Part shown: piece by piece, positions 11,598 through 20,525 of the stretch
Position numbering within the stretch: the stretch's first letter is position 1
Layout of the letters: each line of letters starts with the position of its first letter
Assembly (NCBI RefSeq): GCF_000711965.1
Contig: NZ_JONS01000001.1
Span: 211,561-275,560 of the forward strand
Direction of reading: 5' to 3'
Source of the DNA: Actinomyces israelii DSM 43320
GTDB lineage: Bacteria > Actinomycetota > Actinomycetes > Actinomycetales > Actinomycetaceae
Length of the DNA: 64,000 nt
The notes under the pieces: model-generated
What the model was told of the DNA's origin: nothing
The model's input: the letters and a program-made list of their open reading frames with translations, nothing else
The model's database searches: none
Made by a program: the position numbers and the translations under genes

Positions 11598-13375
11598 GCG
11601 TCCTCCTGTCCCCGCCGGAGCGCAGGGCGCTGCGGCGCGCCGTCGGGCTGCTCGACCTCGACCCGGCCCGCTTCGCGGCCTCCGTGGCCGCCGGCGCGCT
11701 GGGCCTGGGCAGCGCGATCGGGCTGTCCGCCGTCGCGGCGTGGATGATCGCCCGCGCCTCCCAGGTGCCCGACGTCGTGGCCCTGGGCGTGGCGCCCGTG
11801 GCGGTGCGCCTGTTCGGCATCTCCCGCTCGGTGCTGCGCTACTGCGAGCGGCTCCTGTCCCACGGCACGGCGCTGCGCGGCATGAGCGCCCTGCGCACGC
11901 ACCTGTACGAGATCCTGGCGGCCTCGCGGACCGACACCGTGGCGGGGCTGCGCCGCGGCGACGTGCTCGCCCGCGTGGGCGCCGACGTCGACGCCGTGGG
12001 CGACCTGGTCGTGCGCGGCTACCTGCCCATAGCGGTGGCGGCGAGCGTCGGCGCCGTCACGTCCATCGGGCTGGTCCTCATCCACCCCGCAGCCGGGCTC
12101 GTCCTGGCGGCGTGCCTGCTGCTGGCGGGGGTCGTCGGCCCCCTGGTGACGATCCGGGCGGCCCGTACCGCCGAGCTGGCCCGCCAGGAGCAGGCCACCG
12201 ACCTGTCGGCGACCGTCCTGACCGCGCTGGAGGGCGGCGACGAGCTGAGCGTGTCCGGACGCCTGCCCCGCCTCATGGACGAGCTCGCCGCCCTGGAGGC
12301 GCGCCTGGCCTCGACCCGCGACCGCGGCGCCCGCCCTGCGGCCCTGGCGGCCGCCGTCGACACGGCCGCCCTGGGCCTGGCGGTCGTGGGCGCCCTCCTG
12401 ATCGGCGTCCCGGCGGTGGCCGGCGGCGGTCTCGCCCCGGTGTGGCTCCCGGTCGTCGTCCTGGTGCCGCTGGCCGCCTTCGAGCTCACCTCTGCGCTGG
12501 GGCCCGCCAGCGTCCAGCTGGTCGTCTCCGCCGGGGCGGCCAGGCGCGTCGTCGCCCTCATCGACCGGGCCGAGGCGCCGCGCATCGAGGCGCCCTCCCC
12601 TGCGCCGCTGCCGGCCGTCGGCGACGGCGGCCCCCGCCTGCAGGCCCGGGGCCTGGCCGTCGGCTGGCCGGGCGGCCCGGTCGTGGCCGAGGGCATCGAC
12701 CTCGACCTGGCGCCCGGCGACCACCTGGCCGTCGTCGGGCCGTCGGGAATCGGCAAGACGACCCTCCTGCTGACCCTGGCCGGACTGCTGGAGCCCAGGG
12801 ACGGCGAGCTCAGCCTGGACGGGGCCGCGCTGTGGCCGGCGAGGCGGGCGGACGCGGCGAGCCGGATCAGCCTGACCGCGGAGGACGCCCATGTCTTCGG
12901 CACCACCGTCCTGGAGAACCTGCGGGTGGCCGACGGCTCCCTGACCGCGGAGAGGGCCCGCGCCCTGCTGCGAGAGGCGGGCCTGGGAGACTGGCTGGCG
13001 GGCCTGCCCGAGGGGCTGGACACCATGATCAGCCCCAACGCCACAACCCTGTCCGGGGGCGAGCGCCGCCGCCTGCTGCTGGCCCGCGCGCTGGCCGCCC
13101 CGGCGCCGCTCATGCTGCTCGACGAGCCCGGCGAGCACCTGGACGCGGCCGCGGCCGACCGGCTCGTGGCCGACCTGCTGGGCGCCGGCGAGGGAGTGCG
13201 CGGCGTCCTGCTGATCACCCACCGCCTGAGCGCCCTGGAGGGCGCCGACGAGGTCCTGGTCCTGGGCGCCCCCGGGCCGGGCCGCCCGGCCACCGTAGCG
13301 CGCCGCGGCACGCACGCCCGGCTGACCGCGCGCGACGAGTCCTACCGCTGGTCCCTTGAGCAGGAGCGCGACTGA
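11594..13375 (+). CDS. cydC: CydC, half of the CydDC ABC exporter
   Basis: 593-residue partner of CydD. A six-helix membrane domain (about 30-310) includes the family stretch AVRLFGISRSVLRYCERLLSH. The ATPase domain has Walker A GPSGIGKTT, signature TLSGGERRRLLLARAL and Walker B MLLDEPGEHLD. The ATG overlaps the cydD stop as ATGA, so the two halves are translationally coupled, as expected for a heterodimer. A histidine kinase gene starts immediately after. Confidence 0.93.
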   Translation: MSVLLSPPERRALRRAVGLLDLDPARFAASVAAGALGLGSAIGLSAVAAWMIARASQVPDVVALGVAPVAVRLFGISRSVLRYCERLLSHGTALRGMSALRTHLYEILAASRTDTVAGLRRGDVLARVGADVDAVGDLVVRGYLPIAVAASVGAVTSIGLVLIHPAAGLVLAACLLLAGVVGPLVTIRAARTAELARQEQATDLSATVLTALEGGDELSVSGRLPRLMDELAALEARLASTRDRGARPAALAAAVDTAALGLAVVGALLIGVPAVAGGGLAPVWLPVVVLVPLAAFELTSALGPASVQLVVSAGAARRVVALIDRAEAPRIEAPSPAPLPAVGDGGPRLQARGLAVGWPGGPVVAEGIDLDLAPGDHLAVVGPSGIGKTTLLLTLAGLLEPRDGELSLDGAALWPARRADAASRISLTAEDAHVFGTTVLENLRVADGSLTAERARALLREAGLGDWLAGLPEGLDTMISPNATTLSGGERRRLLLARALAAPAPLMLLDEPGEHLDAAAADRLVADLLGAGEGVRGVLLITHRLSALEGADEVLVLGAPGPGRPATVARRGTHARLTARDESYRWSLEQERD

Positions 13376-13376
13376 G

Positions 13377-15332
13377 ATGAGCGAACCGACTACGCCCGGA
13401 CCGGCCGTCTTCCCCGGCATGCCGGACGACGACCTGGTCCTGGCGCTGCCCAGCGGTCCGAGCCCGGAGGACCCCGCCGGCATCGGTTCCCTGGCCCACG
13501 CGATCCACACCGATCGGCTGGCCTCCACACGCGGACGCCCGGCCCGCGGGGTCGCGCTGGACGACGGCGCCGTCGAGCTCTTCCGCGCGGCCCTGCGGCT
13601 GACCGGATCCCTCAACATGCCCGACGCGCTGCGGCGCCTGGTGGACTCCGCCTGCTCGATCACGGGCGCGGCCTGGGGCACCATCGGCGTGCTCGGCGCC
13701 GCGGACGCCCCGGCCCTGGCCACAGCGCGGGCGACGGCCTCGCCCGGCGAGCTCGACTCGATGCTGGCGGGCGCCCACGGAGCCGGACCCGCCGACAACG
13801 GCGTCGTCATCGACAACGACCTGGCGCACGCCTCCGCCTTCACCGGCGAGATCGAGGGGGAGACGACGGGCTCGGTCCTGTCGGCGCCCCTGCGGGTGCA
13901 CGGGCGGGTCTACGGACGCCTGTACCTGTGCGACAAGGACGGCGGATTCGACGACGGGGACGCCGCCATCGTCCTCACGCTGGCCGAGGCCGCCGCCGTC
14001 GCGGTGGAGAACGCCCGCCTGTACCGCGAGGCCCGGGACCGCGAGCGCTGGATGGCCGTGTCCCAGGAGCTGACGACGCTGCTGCTGTCGGGCGCCGAGG
14101 AGGACGACGCCCTGACCCTGATCGCCCGCCGTGTCCGCGAGGTCGCGCACGCGGACACGGCCGCCCTGGTCCTTCCCGGCGTCGGTCGGACGTGGGTGTG
14201 CGAGATCGCCGCCGGCGCTCACTCCACCGACCTGATCGGGGCGGCCTTCCCGCCGGGCGGCAGGGCGCTGACGACGCTGGCCCACCGGACCGGGCTGACG
14301 GTGGGCTCGCTGGCCGAGGCGTGGGGTGCGCACGACCTGCTCGTGCCCGAGCTGGCGTCCTTCGGGCCGGCCCTGTACGCCCCCATGATCCACCGCGGCC
14401 GCGGGGTGGGGGTCATGCTGCTGCTGCGCGCCCAGGGTGCGGCCCCCTTCACCGAGCGGGACCTGGAGATCGCCGAGCTGGTGGCGGGCCAGGCGACCGT
14501 GGCCTTCGAGCTGGCCGACGCCCAGCACGCCGAGGAGATGGCGGCCCTGCTCAACGAGCGGGCGCGCATTGGACGCGATCTGCACGACCTGGCCATCCAG
14601 CAGCTCTTCGCCACCGGGATGCAGATCTCCGCGGCCCGCGACCGCCTGCGCGCCAAGGACGCCGACGGCCCCGGCGGCTGCGCCGACCTGGAGGCGGTGT
14701 GCGGGGCGCTGGAGTCCTCGCTGGAGGCGGTCGACGACTCGGTGCGTCAGATCCGCTCCATCGTGCGCTCGCTGCGCGACCGCGACGAGGAGGCGGGCGT
14801 CGTCGAGCGGCTGCGGCGCGAGGCGTCCCTGGCGCGCACCTCGCTGGGCTTCGCCCCCTCCTTGATCCTCACCGTCGACGGGCGCGGGCTGGCGCAGGCG
14901 GGCCGCGAGGAGGCGGACGAGCTCATCGACGCCGTGGACGCGGCCGTCGAGGAGGACGTCGCCGACGACATGGTGGCGGTGGTGCGCGAGGGCCTGTCGA
15001 ACGTGGCCCGGCACGCCAGGGCGTCCTCGGTGACGGTGGACGTCAAGATCGAGGGCGTCCTGCCCGGCGGCTCCAGCCTGCTGGCCGGGGGCGGGCCGGC
15101 CTCCGGGGACGCCGAGCCCTTCAGCGGCGTGCCGGTGGTCGAGGTGGTGTGCCGCGACGACGGCGTGGGGGTGGACCCCTCGGTGACGCGCCGCTCGGGC
15201 ACGGCGAACATGGCCGAGCGCGCCCGCCGCCACGGCGGCGTCTTCGCCATCGGGCCGCGGGCCCGCTCCGACGGCGAGCGCCGCGGCACCTGCTTCACCT
15301 GGCGGGTGCCGCTGGAGCCGGGGGCCGGCTGA
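13377..15332 (+). CDS. GAF-GAF sensor histidine kinase, DevS/NarX-like
   Basis: 651-residue sensor kinase without membrane helices. Two GAF domains lie at about 68-212 and 228-380. A HisKA_3 dimerisation domain follows, with phosphoacceptor His403 in ARIGRDLHDLAIQQLF. The ATPase domain shows REGLSNVARHARA, CRDDGVGVD and RRSGTANMAERA. This is the order of mycobacterial DosS/DosT, which bind haem in the first GAF; I cannot assign a haem ligand here. ATG 13377 is one base after the cydC stop, with CAGGAG 10 nt upstream. The gene order suggests it senses oxygen or redox state for the cyd genes. Confidence 0.88.
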   Translation: MSEPTTPGPAVFPGMPDDDLVLALPSGPSPEDPAGIGSLAHAIHTDRLASTRGRPARGVALDDGAVELFRAALRLTGSLNMPDALRRLVDSACSITGAAWGTIGVLGAADAPALATARATASPGELDSMLAGAHGAGPADNGVVIDNDLAHASAFTGEIEGETTGSVLSAPLRVHGRVYGRLYLCDKDGGFDDGDAAIVLTLAEAAAVAVENARLYREARDRERWMAVSQELTTLLLSGAEEDDALTLIARRVREVAHADTAALVLPGVGRTWVCEIAAGAHSTDLIGAAFPPGGRALTTLAHRTGLTVGSLAEAWGAHDLLVPELASFGPALYAPMIHRGRGVGVMLLLRAQGAAPFTERDLEIAELVAGQATVAFELADAQHAEEMAALLNERARIGRDLHDLAIQQLFATGMQISAARDRLRAKDADGPGGCADLEAVCGALESSLEAVDDSVRQIRSIVRSLRDRDEEAGVVERLRREASLARTSLGFAPSLILTVDGRGLAQAGREEADELIDAVDAAVEEDVADDMVAVVREGLSNVARHARASSVTVDVKIEGVLPGGSSLLAGGGPASGDAEPFSGVPVVEVVCRDDGVGVDPSVTRRSGTANMAERARRHGGVFAIGPRARSDGERRGTCFTWRVPLEPGAG

Positions 15333-15372
15333 GCCGGTCACCCGGCGGCGGGCCCGCGGCGCCGGAGCGCGG

Positions 15373-16026
15373 TCAGCCGCGGCGCCAGCCCGAGGCTCGC
15401 TGGCCGGCGACCCAGGCGGCCACCTGGGTGCGGCGCTGCAGGCCCATCTTGGCCAGCAGGGAGGTGATGTGGTTCTTCACGGTCTTCTCCGCCACGCCGA
15501 GCCTCTCGCCGATCTCCCGGTTGGACAGGCCGTCGCCGATGAGGTCGAGGACCTTGCGCTCGGCGTTGGTCAGGTCCGCCGTCGGGTCGTCGTGGTCGGC
15601 GCGGCGGCGCGTGACCGTGCGCTCGTCGAGCAGCACGCGCCCCGAGGCGACGGCCCGCACGACGTCGCTGATCTCGGCGCCGTGGACGGTCTTGAGCAGG
15701 TAGGCGCGGGCTCCCGCGTCGAGGGCCTCGGCCAGGGCCTCGTCGTCGTCGAAGGAGGTCAGGACGATGGGCAGGGCGTCGGGGACGGAGTCGCGCAGCT
15801 CGCGCATGAGCTCGATGCCGGTGCCGTCGGGAAGCTGCAGGTCGACCAGCACGACGTCGGGGCGCATGAGCTCGGCCCGGCGCAGGGCCTCGGCGCAGGA
15901 CCCCGCCTCGGCCACGACGTCCAGGCCGTCGGCACGGTCTATGATCTCGGCGATCCCACGACGGACGATCTCGTGATCGTCCACGATCATGACGCGGACG
16001 GTCTCGGCGGCAACGGCTCTCGGCAT
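15373..16026 (-). CDS. NarL/LuxR-family response regulator
   Basis: 217 residues. The receiver domain has the acidic pair DDH at 16-18, phosphoacceptor Asp62 (VVLVDLQLPDGTG), Thr90 and Lys112. The LuxR-type helix-turn-helix (about 150-210) contains LTNAERKVLDLIGDGLSNREIGERLGVAEKTVKNH. It faces the upstream kinase tail to tail with a 40-bp gap, so the two are probably cognate despite separate transcription. A TAGGCT hexamer 7 nt before the ATG suggests a leaderless transcript. The overall style is DevR/DosR-like; target sites were not identified. Confidence 0.9.
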   Translation of the reverse strand: MPRAVAAETVRVMIVDDHEIVRRGIAEIIDRADGLDVVAEAGSCAEALRRAELMRPDVVLVDLQLPDGTGIELMRELRDSVPDALPIVLTSFDDDEALAEALDAGARAYLLKTVHGAEISDVVRAVASGRVLLDERTVTRRRADHDDPTADLTNAERKVLDLIGDGLSNREIGERLGVAEKTVKNHITSLLAKMGLQRRTQVAAWVAGQRASGWRRG

Positions 16027-16033
16027 GGGAACG

Positions 16034-16039
16034 AGCCTA
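16034..16039 (-). promoter_or_regulatory. -10 element of the response-regulator gene
   Basis: Minus-strand TAGGCT ends 7 nt before the ATG at 16026, in the leaderless arrangement seen at other genes here. Confidence 0.4.
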
Positions 16040-16122
16040 TCAGCGCCGGGGACCTACGTCACAAACACGGCCTCGTCCTGGGAAAATCCGCCGGGCCCAT
16101 GGGCCGCCGGGCCGCGGCGGCC

Positions 16123-17151
16123 TCAGCGGCGTCGGCGCCGCGGGCGCGTCTGGCACCTCGGGCAGGACGTGTGGCTGCGCCCGCCGACGCTCTCCACGCG
16201 CATGGCCGCCCCGCACCGCCTGCAGGGCAGCCCGGCGCGCCCGTAGGCCGCGAGCTCGCGGGCGAAGAAGCCGGCGGCGCCGTCGGCGTCGACGTACAGG
16301 GCGTCGAAGCTCGTGCCCCCGGCGGCCAGCGCCCGCTCCATGACGGCCGCGGTCCGCTCCAGCAGGCGCGCGGCCACGCGCGGGCCCAACCGGCTGCCGG
16401 GCCGCAGGCCGTGGAGGCGGGCGGCCCACAGGCCCTCGTCGGCGTAGATGTTGCCGATGCCCGACACGACCCGCTGGTCCAGCAGAATGGTCTTGACGGC
16501 GCGACCCGAGGAGCGCACCCGGGCCACGACACCGCTCCGGTCGAGCGCGGGGTCGAGCAGGTCGCGGGCGATGTGGGCGGCGTCGGCGGGCAGGAGGGCG
16601 TCCGGGCTGCCCGCCCCGCCCGGCGCCCCGTCGGGCGTCGGCACCAGATCGGTCACGCGCAGGCCGCCGAACATGCGCTGGTCGACCAGGTCGACGGCGG
16701 CGCCGCCGGGGGCGTCACCGTCGGCGGGCGCCAGGCGCAGGCGCACGCGCAGGTGGCGCGGCCGGGCGGACAGCCCGCGCACGAGGCTCGGGGCGCGCAG
16801 CGCCGTCAGGTCGGCGCGCCGGCCGCCGCGGGTGTCCGCTGCGCCCGGGCGGCGGGCGGGACCGGTGCCGGGAGGCCGCCCCGCGGCGGTGCCGCGCACG
16901 AGGACCTGGCCGCTCATGCCGAGGTGGGCGGACAGCGCGCGGCCGTCGTCCAGCGCCAGCCACAGGAACTTGCCCCGGCGCACGGCCGCGGTCACCGTCC
17001 TCCCGGTGAGCAGGCTCGCGAAGGCCTCAGGGCCACCGTCCTGCCGGCGCACGGAGCGCGCGTCGAGGACCTCGACGTCGCCGATCGTGCGGCCGGTCAG
17101 GTGGCGGGCGAGCCCGGCGCGCACGGACTCGACCTCCGGAAGCTCGGGCAC
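16123..17151 (-). CDS. mutM: formamidopyrimidine-DNA glycosylase
   Basis: Base-excision repair enzyme removing 8-oxoguanine and other oxidised purines, with AP-lyase activity. 342 residues. The N-terminus PELPEVE supplies the catalytic proline and glutamate after Met removal, a lysine lies in RRGKFLWLALDDG, and the H2TH region reads LLDQRVVSGIGNIYADEGLW. The C-terminal zinc finger has four cysteines (CRRCGAAM and CPRC). It is longer than E. coli MutM (269) through insertions at about 85-135, a proline- and arginine-rich stretch. It starts 6 nt after the rnc stop, so it is in the DUF177-rnc-mutM operon. Confidence 0.94.
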   Translation of the reverse strand: MPELPEVESVRAGLARHLTGRTIGDVEVLDARSVRRQDGGPEAFASLLTGRTVTAAVRRGKFLWLALDDGRALSAHLGMSGQVLVRGTAAGRPPGTGPARRPGAADTRGGRRADLTALRAPSLVRGLSARPRHLRVRLRLAPADGDAPGGAAVDLVDQRMFGGLRVTDLVPTPDGAPGGAGSPDALLPADAAHIARDLLDPALDRSGVVARVRSSGRAVKTILLDQRVVSGIGNIYADEGLWAARLHGLRPGSRLGPRVAARLLERTAAVMERALAAGGTSFDALYVDADGAAGFFARELAAYGRAGLPCRRCGAAMRVESVGGRSHTSCPRCQTRPRRRRR

Positions 17152-17157
17152 GCCCGC

Positions 17158-18003
17158 TCAGTCCCCGCCGGCCGTCTCGGCCCGCGTCGTCGCCGGGAGA
17201 GCCATCTCCGCCATGTCGGCGCGCAGGGCGTCGTTGACGCCGGGCAGGTCCAGCCCGCCGTCGCCGCGGCTGGCCAGGATCGAGGCGTAGGCGGCCTCCG
17301 CGGCCTCGTGCTCGGCGAGCTTCTTGGAGGTGCCGGTGCCCTCGCCCAGCACCTCGCCGTCGATAATGGCCTGCGCGGTGAAGACGCGCTCGTGGTCGGG
17401 CCCCACGCCCTCGACCTCGTAGTGCGGATTGCCCAGGCCGTGGGCCGCGGCCAGCTCCTGGAGGCTGGTCTTCCAGTCCAGGCCCGCGCCGCGCGTGCGG
17501 GCCTGGCGGAGGAAGCGGGACACGAGGCGCTCGATCACGGCGCGGGTGGGCTCCAGGCCCTGAGTGAGGTAGCTGGCGCCGATGAGCGCCTCGACCGTGT
17601 CGGCCAGGATCGAGTCCTTGTCGCGGCCGCCGGACAGGGCCTCCCCCTTGCCCAGCTTGATGAACTCCCCCAGGCCCAGGTCCCGGGCCACGGCCGCCAG
17701 CGCGGGCTCCGAGACCGTCGCGGCGCGCATCTTGGCGAGCTGGCCCTCGGGGACGTCCGGGTGGGCGCGGTAGAGGTACTCGGTCACCACGATGCCCAGC
17801 ACGGAGTCGCCCAGGAACTCCAGGCGCTCGTTGGTGGGCAGCCCGCCGTGCTCGTGGGCGAAGGAGCGGTGGGTCAGCGACAGGTCGAGCAGGTCCGGAT
17901 CGATCCTCGAGCCCCACCGGTAGACGAGGGCCTCGACATCGGCGCGAGCCGGGGAGGCGACACGGCGGGAGCTCCTGCCGCCCCTGCGGGATGAACGGGC
18001 CAT
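17158..18003 (-). CDS. rnc: ribonuclease III
   Basis: Double-strand-specific endoribonuclease for rRNA and mRNA processing, 281 residues. The signature [16 protein letters not shown] and the second acidic helix [15 protein letters not shown] form the metal site. A double-stranded RNA-binding domain (about 190-255, ending [19 protein letters not shown]) follows. The start is ATG 18003 (MARSSRRGG), which shares one base with the DUF177 stop (TGATG). The frame stays open further upstream, but that region belongs to DUF177 in another frame. The short basic N-terminus is common in actinobacteria. Confidence 0.95.
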   Translation of the reverse strand: MARSSRRGGRSSRRVASPARADVEALVYRWGSRIDPDLLDLSLTHRSFAHEHGGLPTNERLEFLGDSVLGIVVTEYLYRAHPDVPEGQLAKMRAATVSEPALAAVARDLGLGEFIKLGKGEALSGGRDKDSILADTVEALIGASYLTQGLEPTRAVIERLVSRFLRQARTRGAGLDWKTSLQELAAAHGLGNPHYEVEGVGPDHERVFTAQAIIDGEVLGEGTGTSKKLAEHEAAEAAYASILASRGDGGLDLPGVNDALRADMAEMALPATTRAETAGGD

Positions 18004-18587
18004 CAGGCCCGCCCCCTCTCGCTCGTGCCGGGCTCGCCCTGATCGGGCAGGAGCGCCGCCAGCGCCGACCAGCGCGGATCGGGCTGGTCGTGGTGATGGT
18101 GGTCGGGGGGCAGGTCGTCGAGCCTCTCCCCGCACTGGGGGCACAGGCCCGCGCAGTCCTGCCGGCACAGAGGCTGGAAGGGCAGGGCGAGCGCGAGGGC
18201 GTCGCGCAGCGCCGGCTCCAGGTCGAGGTCGGTCTCGCCGACCAGGAACAGGTCGGCGGCCTCCTCGTCGCCCTCGGCCGCCTGGGCCTGGGCGGCCGGG
18301 GGCAGGTAGTAGAGCTCGTCGAAGACGATGGCGCGGTCCTCGTCGAGGTCCCGCAGGCAGCGCACGCACCTGCCGTGGATGTGGACGCCGGCGCGACCGC
18401 GGGCGAGCACGCCGTCCTCCATGCTGGTCAGCTGCGCGTCCAGGACGATGGGGCTGCCCTCGGGCACGCCGATGATGTCGGTGCCCAGGTCCGCGGGCGC
18501 GGCCGTCTCGACACGGACGTCCTTGACAGACCCGATCTGGCGCGGCAGATCGACGATGTCGACGACCAGGGCGGCCGTGGTGGTCAT
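18003..18587 (-). CDS. DUF177 (YceD) family protein
   Basis: 194 residues of the YceD family, conserved in bacteria and plastids and linked to 23S rRNA or large-subunit maturation. Two cysteine clusters stand out: GRCVRCLRD, and [14 protein letters not shown] near residue 150, the family hallmark; [22 protein letters not shown] is also typical. ATG 18587 is preceded by GGAGGAG. In most bacteria the next gene is rpmF (bL32), but here rnc follows directly with a one-base overlap and no room for rpmF. A His/Asp run (DHHHHDQ) lies near the C-terminus. Confidence 0.88.
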   Translation of the reverse strand: MTTTAALVVDIVDLPRQIGSVKDVRVETAAPADLGTDIIGVPEGSPIVLDAQLTSMEDGVLARGRAGVHIHGRCVRCLRDLDEDRAIVFDELYYLPPAAQAQAAEGDEEAADLFLVGETDLDLEPALRDALALALPFQPLCRQDCAGLCPQCGERLDDLPPDHHHHDQPDPRWSALAALLPDQGEPGTSERGRA

Positions 18588-18770
18588 GGTGCTCCTCCGG
18601 TTGTCCGGTACGTGGACGGGTCGGGGCGACTCCCGGGCCCGCAGGGGCTCAGAGTACTCGGGCGCCGGCGGCACGATCCTGCGTCGTCCCGCGGCCGCGG
18701 GTCACACTTTGAATCGTGATCTTCCGGCGCGACGGCGCCGCACGCCTTCTGCACGGCTCGGGCCGGCCCC

Positions 18771-19322
18771 TCACAGGCCGCCGGGGATCAGCGGCCAGCC
18801 GGGCCGACGGCGACCGCCCGGCGCCTCCTCCTGCTCGGCGTCGTCGAGCTCGCCGAGCCGGGCGGCCAGGACGTCACGTCCTGCGCGCACCTGCTCGGTG
18901 ATCTTGACGAGCTCGTCCTCCAGGGCCGCCAGCGAGCGGTCCGAGTAGACATCGGCGCCGTGGCGCAGGTCGGCGGCCCGGTCCTCGGCGACGGCGATGA
19001 TCTCGTCGGCGCGCTCGTGGGCCATGCGCACCACGCTCTCGCCCGCAACCAGGCGCTCGGCCTCCTCCTGGGCGCGCAGCACGATCCGCTCGGACTCCTC
19101 CTGCCCCTGGGCCAGGACCTCGTCCGCGTCGGCGACGATCTCCTCGGCGCGGCGCACGGCGGTGGGGACGGCGTGGCGGGCGCGCTCGATCAGCGTGAGG
19201 GCGTCCTCGCGGTTGACAATGGCGGAGCCGCTCATGGGGACGGAGCGCGCACCGGTGATGAGCTGATCGAGCTCGTCAAGAATGCGCAGCAGGTCGTCTC
19301 CGGCGTCGGGGCTAGTGGTCAC
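18771..19322 (-). CDS. coiled-coil protein, DivIVA-like in style
   Basis: 183 residues, mainly charged helix. A short start (TTSPDAGDDLLRILDELDQLITGAR) is followed by a long Glu/Arg/Ala-rich coiled coil at about 45-155 (RAEEIVADADEVLAQGQEES, IVLRAQEEAERLV), then a proline- and arginine-rich tail. GTG 19322 has AAGGAG 7 nt upstream and overlaps the coaD stop by 4 bp, so it is translated with CoaD. Proteins of this kind beside coaD or DUF177 genes are common in actinobacteria. A role in cell-pole or division scaffolding is a guess from the DivIVA-like composition; no enzyme motif is present. Confidence 0.75.
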   Translation of the reverse strand: MTTSPDAGDDLLRILDELDQLITGARSVPMSGSAIVNREDALTLIERARHAVPTAVRRAEEIVADADEVLAQGQEESERIVLRAQEEAERLVAGESVVRMAHERADEIIAVAEDRAADLRHGADVYSDRSLAALEDELVKITEQVRAGRDVLAARLGELDDAEQEEAPGGRRRPGWPLIPGGL

Positions 19323-19840
19323 GAGTGGCTCCTTCCGGTCAGGCATTTCAGGGACTGCGGCACCAGCAGGGCGTCCCGAAGCGCTTCCGGGACGCCGTCG
19401 GGCACCAGGCGGGAGACATCGCCGCCATGACGCGCCACGTCCTTGACCAGAGACGACGAGACGTGGGCGTGCGCGGGGGCGGCGGCGAGGAAAACGGTCT
19501 CGGGCGCGCCGAGATCGCGGTTGAGCAGGGCCATGGGCGCCTCGGCGTCCAGGTCGGTGCCATTGCGCAGCCCCTTGACGATGGCGTCGGCCCCGCGGTC
19601 GCGGCAGTAGTCGGCCAGGAGCCCGGGCACGACGTCGACCTCCGCCCCGGGCAGGCCCGCAAGGGCCCGCCGGGCCAGCGCCACGCGGGTGTCGGGACCG
19701 AGCAGGTGGCCGGAGGCCTTGGCGGCGTTCTGGGCGACTCCCAGGACGATCCGGTCGAACACGGTCAGGGCGCGGCGTACGACATCGACGTGCCCCAGGG
19801 TGATGGGGTCGAAGGTTCCGGGATAGACGGCCAGTGACAT
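19319..19840 (-). CDS. coaD: phosphopantetheine adenylyltransferase
   Basis: Transfers AMP from ATP to 4'-phosphopantetheine, the penultimate step of coenzyme A synthesis. 173 residues with the nucleotidyltransferase start YPGTFDPITLGHVDVV (TxGH motif), KGLRNGTDLDAE in the substrate loop, and VSSSLVKDVA, which matches the family ISSTxVR motif loosely. The C-terminus (LKCLTGRSHS) overlaps the coiled-coil gene. A TAGCCT hexamer exactly 6 nt before the ATG points to a leaderless transcript, divergent from rsmD. Confidence 0.95.
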   Translation of the reverse strand: MSLAVYPGTFDPITLGHVDVVRRALTVFDRIVLGVAQNAAKASGHLLGPDTRVALARRALAGLPGAEVDVVPGLLADYCRDRGADAIVKGLRNGTDLDAEAPMALLNRDLGAPETVFLAAAPAHAHVSSSLVKDVARHGGDVSRLVPDGVPEALRDALLVPQSLKCLTGRSHS

Positions 19841-19846
19841 GCCCCG

Positions 19847-19852
19847 AGGCTA
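19847..19852 (-). promoter_or_regulatory. -10 element of coaD
   Basis: Minus-strand TAGCCT, six bases, then the ATG at 19840. Leaderless arrangement; the 87-bp coaD-rsmD gap carries one such element for each divergent gene. Confidence 0.5.
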
Positions 19853-19927
19853 ACGGCACGCCCGGCTCAGCGGTGGACGCGCGCCGCGGGCGACGGCACC
19901 GATCCACGTACTGCCGCCGCCCTGCCG

Positions 19928-19933
19928 TAGGCT
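19928..19933 (+). promoter_or_regulatory. -10 element of rsmD
   Basis: TAGGCT, six bases, then GTG at 19940. This spacing fixes the rsmD start and implies a leaderless mRNA. Confidence 0.5.
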
Positions 19934-19939
19934 CCGGAC

Positions 19940-20515
19940 GTGACCAGGATCGTGGCCGGGACGGCCGGCGGACGCAGGATCGAGGTGCCCGGCGCGGGCA
20001 CCCGCCCGACCTCCGAGCGGGTGCGGGAGGCCCTGTTCTCCCGCCTGGAGCACTACGGGCTCGTCGAGGGCGCCAGCGTGCTGGACCTGTGCGCGGGCTC
20101 GGGGGCGCTGGGGCTGGAGGCGGCGAGCCGGGGCGCCGGGGAGGTGACCCTGGTGGACTCCTCGCGGAGCGCCACGACGGTCTGCCGGCGCAATGCCCGC
20201 TCCCTGGGGCTGGCGGGCGTGCGCGTGGCGACAGCCACGGCGGCGGCCTTTCTGGCGGGTGCGGCCGGGGCGCCGATGGATCTGGTGCTCGTCGACCCGC
20301 CCTACGGGCTGGGCCGGGAGGGACTGGCGGCCATGCTCGCCCCCCTGGCCCGCGGTGGCGATCCGTGGCTGGCGCCCGGCGCCGTCGTGGTGGTGGAGCG
20401 CTCGACCCGCTCTCCCGAGCCCGCCTGGCCCACCGGCCTGGAGCGCTTCGCGCACAGGCGATACGGGGAGACCGCCCTGTGGTTCGCCGAGCCCGCTGCC
20501 GCCCGGGGCGGCTGA
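19940..20515 (+). CDS. rsmD: 16S rRNA (guanine966-N2)-methyltransferase
   Basis: SAM-dependent methyltransferase acting on 16S rRNA in the small subunit. 191 residues beginning with the family N-terminus VTRIVAGTAGGRRIEVP. The SAM-binding loop is LDLCAGSGALGLEAASRGA and the catalytic N6/N2-methyltransferase motif is LVDPPYG. Family members are commonly next to coaD and recG, as here. It converges on recG with a 10-bp gap. GTG 19940 is supported by a -10 element at the leaderless distance. Confidence 0.93.
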   Translation: MTRIVAGTAGGRRIEVPGAGTRPTSERVREALFSRLEHYGLVEGASVLDLCAGSGALGLEAASRGAGEVTLVDSSRSATTVCRRNARSLGLAGVRVATATAAAFLAGAAGAPMDLVLVDPPYGLGREGLAAMLAPLARGGDPWLAPGAVVVVERSTRSPEPAWPTGLERFAHRRYGETALWFAEPAAARGG

Positions 20516-20525
20516 GGCGCATTCA

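Noticed and set aside
15345..15354. GCGGGCCCGC palindrome as a terminator between the kinase and regulator genes
   Set aside because: It has no loop and no T tract, so it cannot be supported as a terminator.
18588..20522. Long leftward frame from 20522 that would fuse sequence to the coiled-coil gene, and a 5' extension of DUF177
   Set aside because: The added parts overlap coaD or non-coding DNA and lack similarity; ribosome binding sites place the starts at 19322 and 18587.
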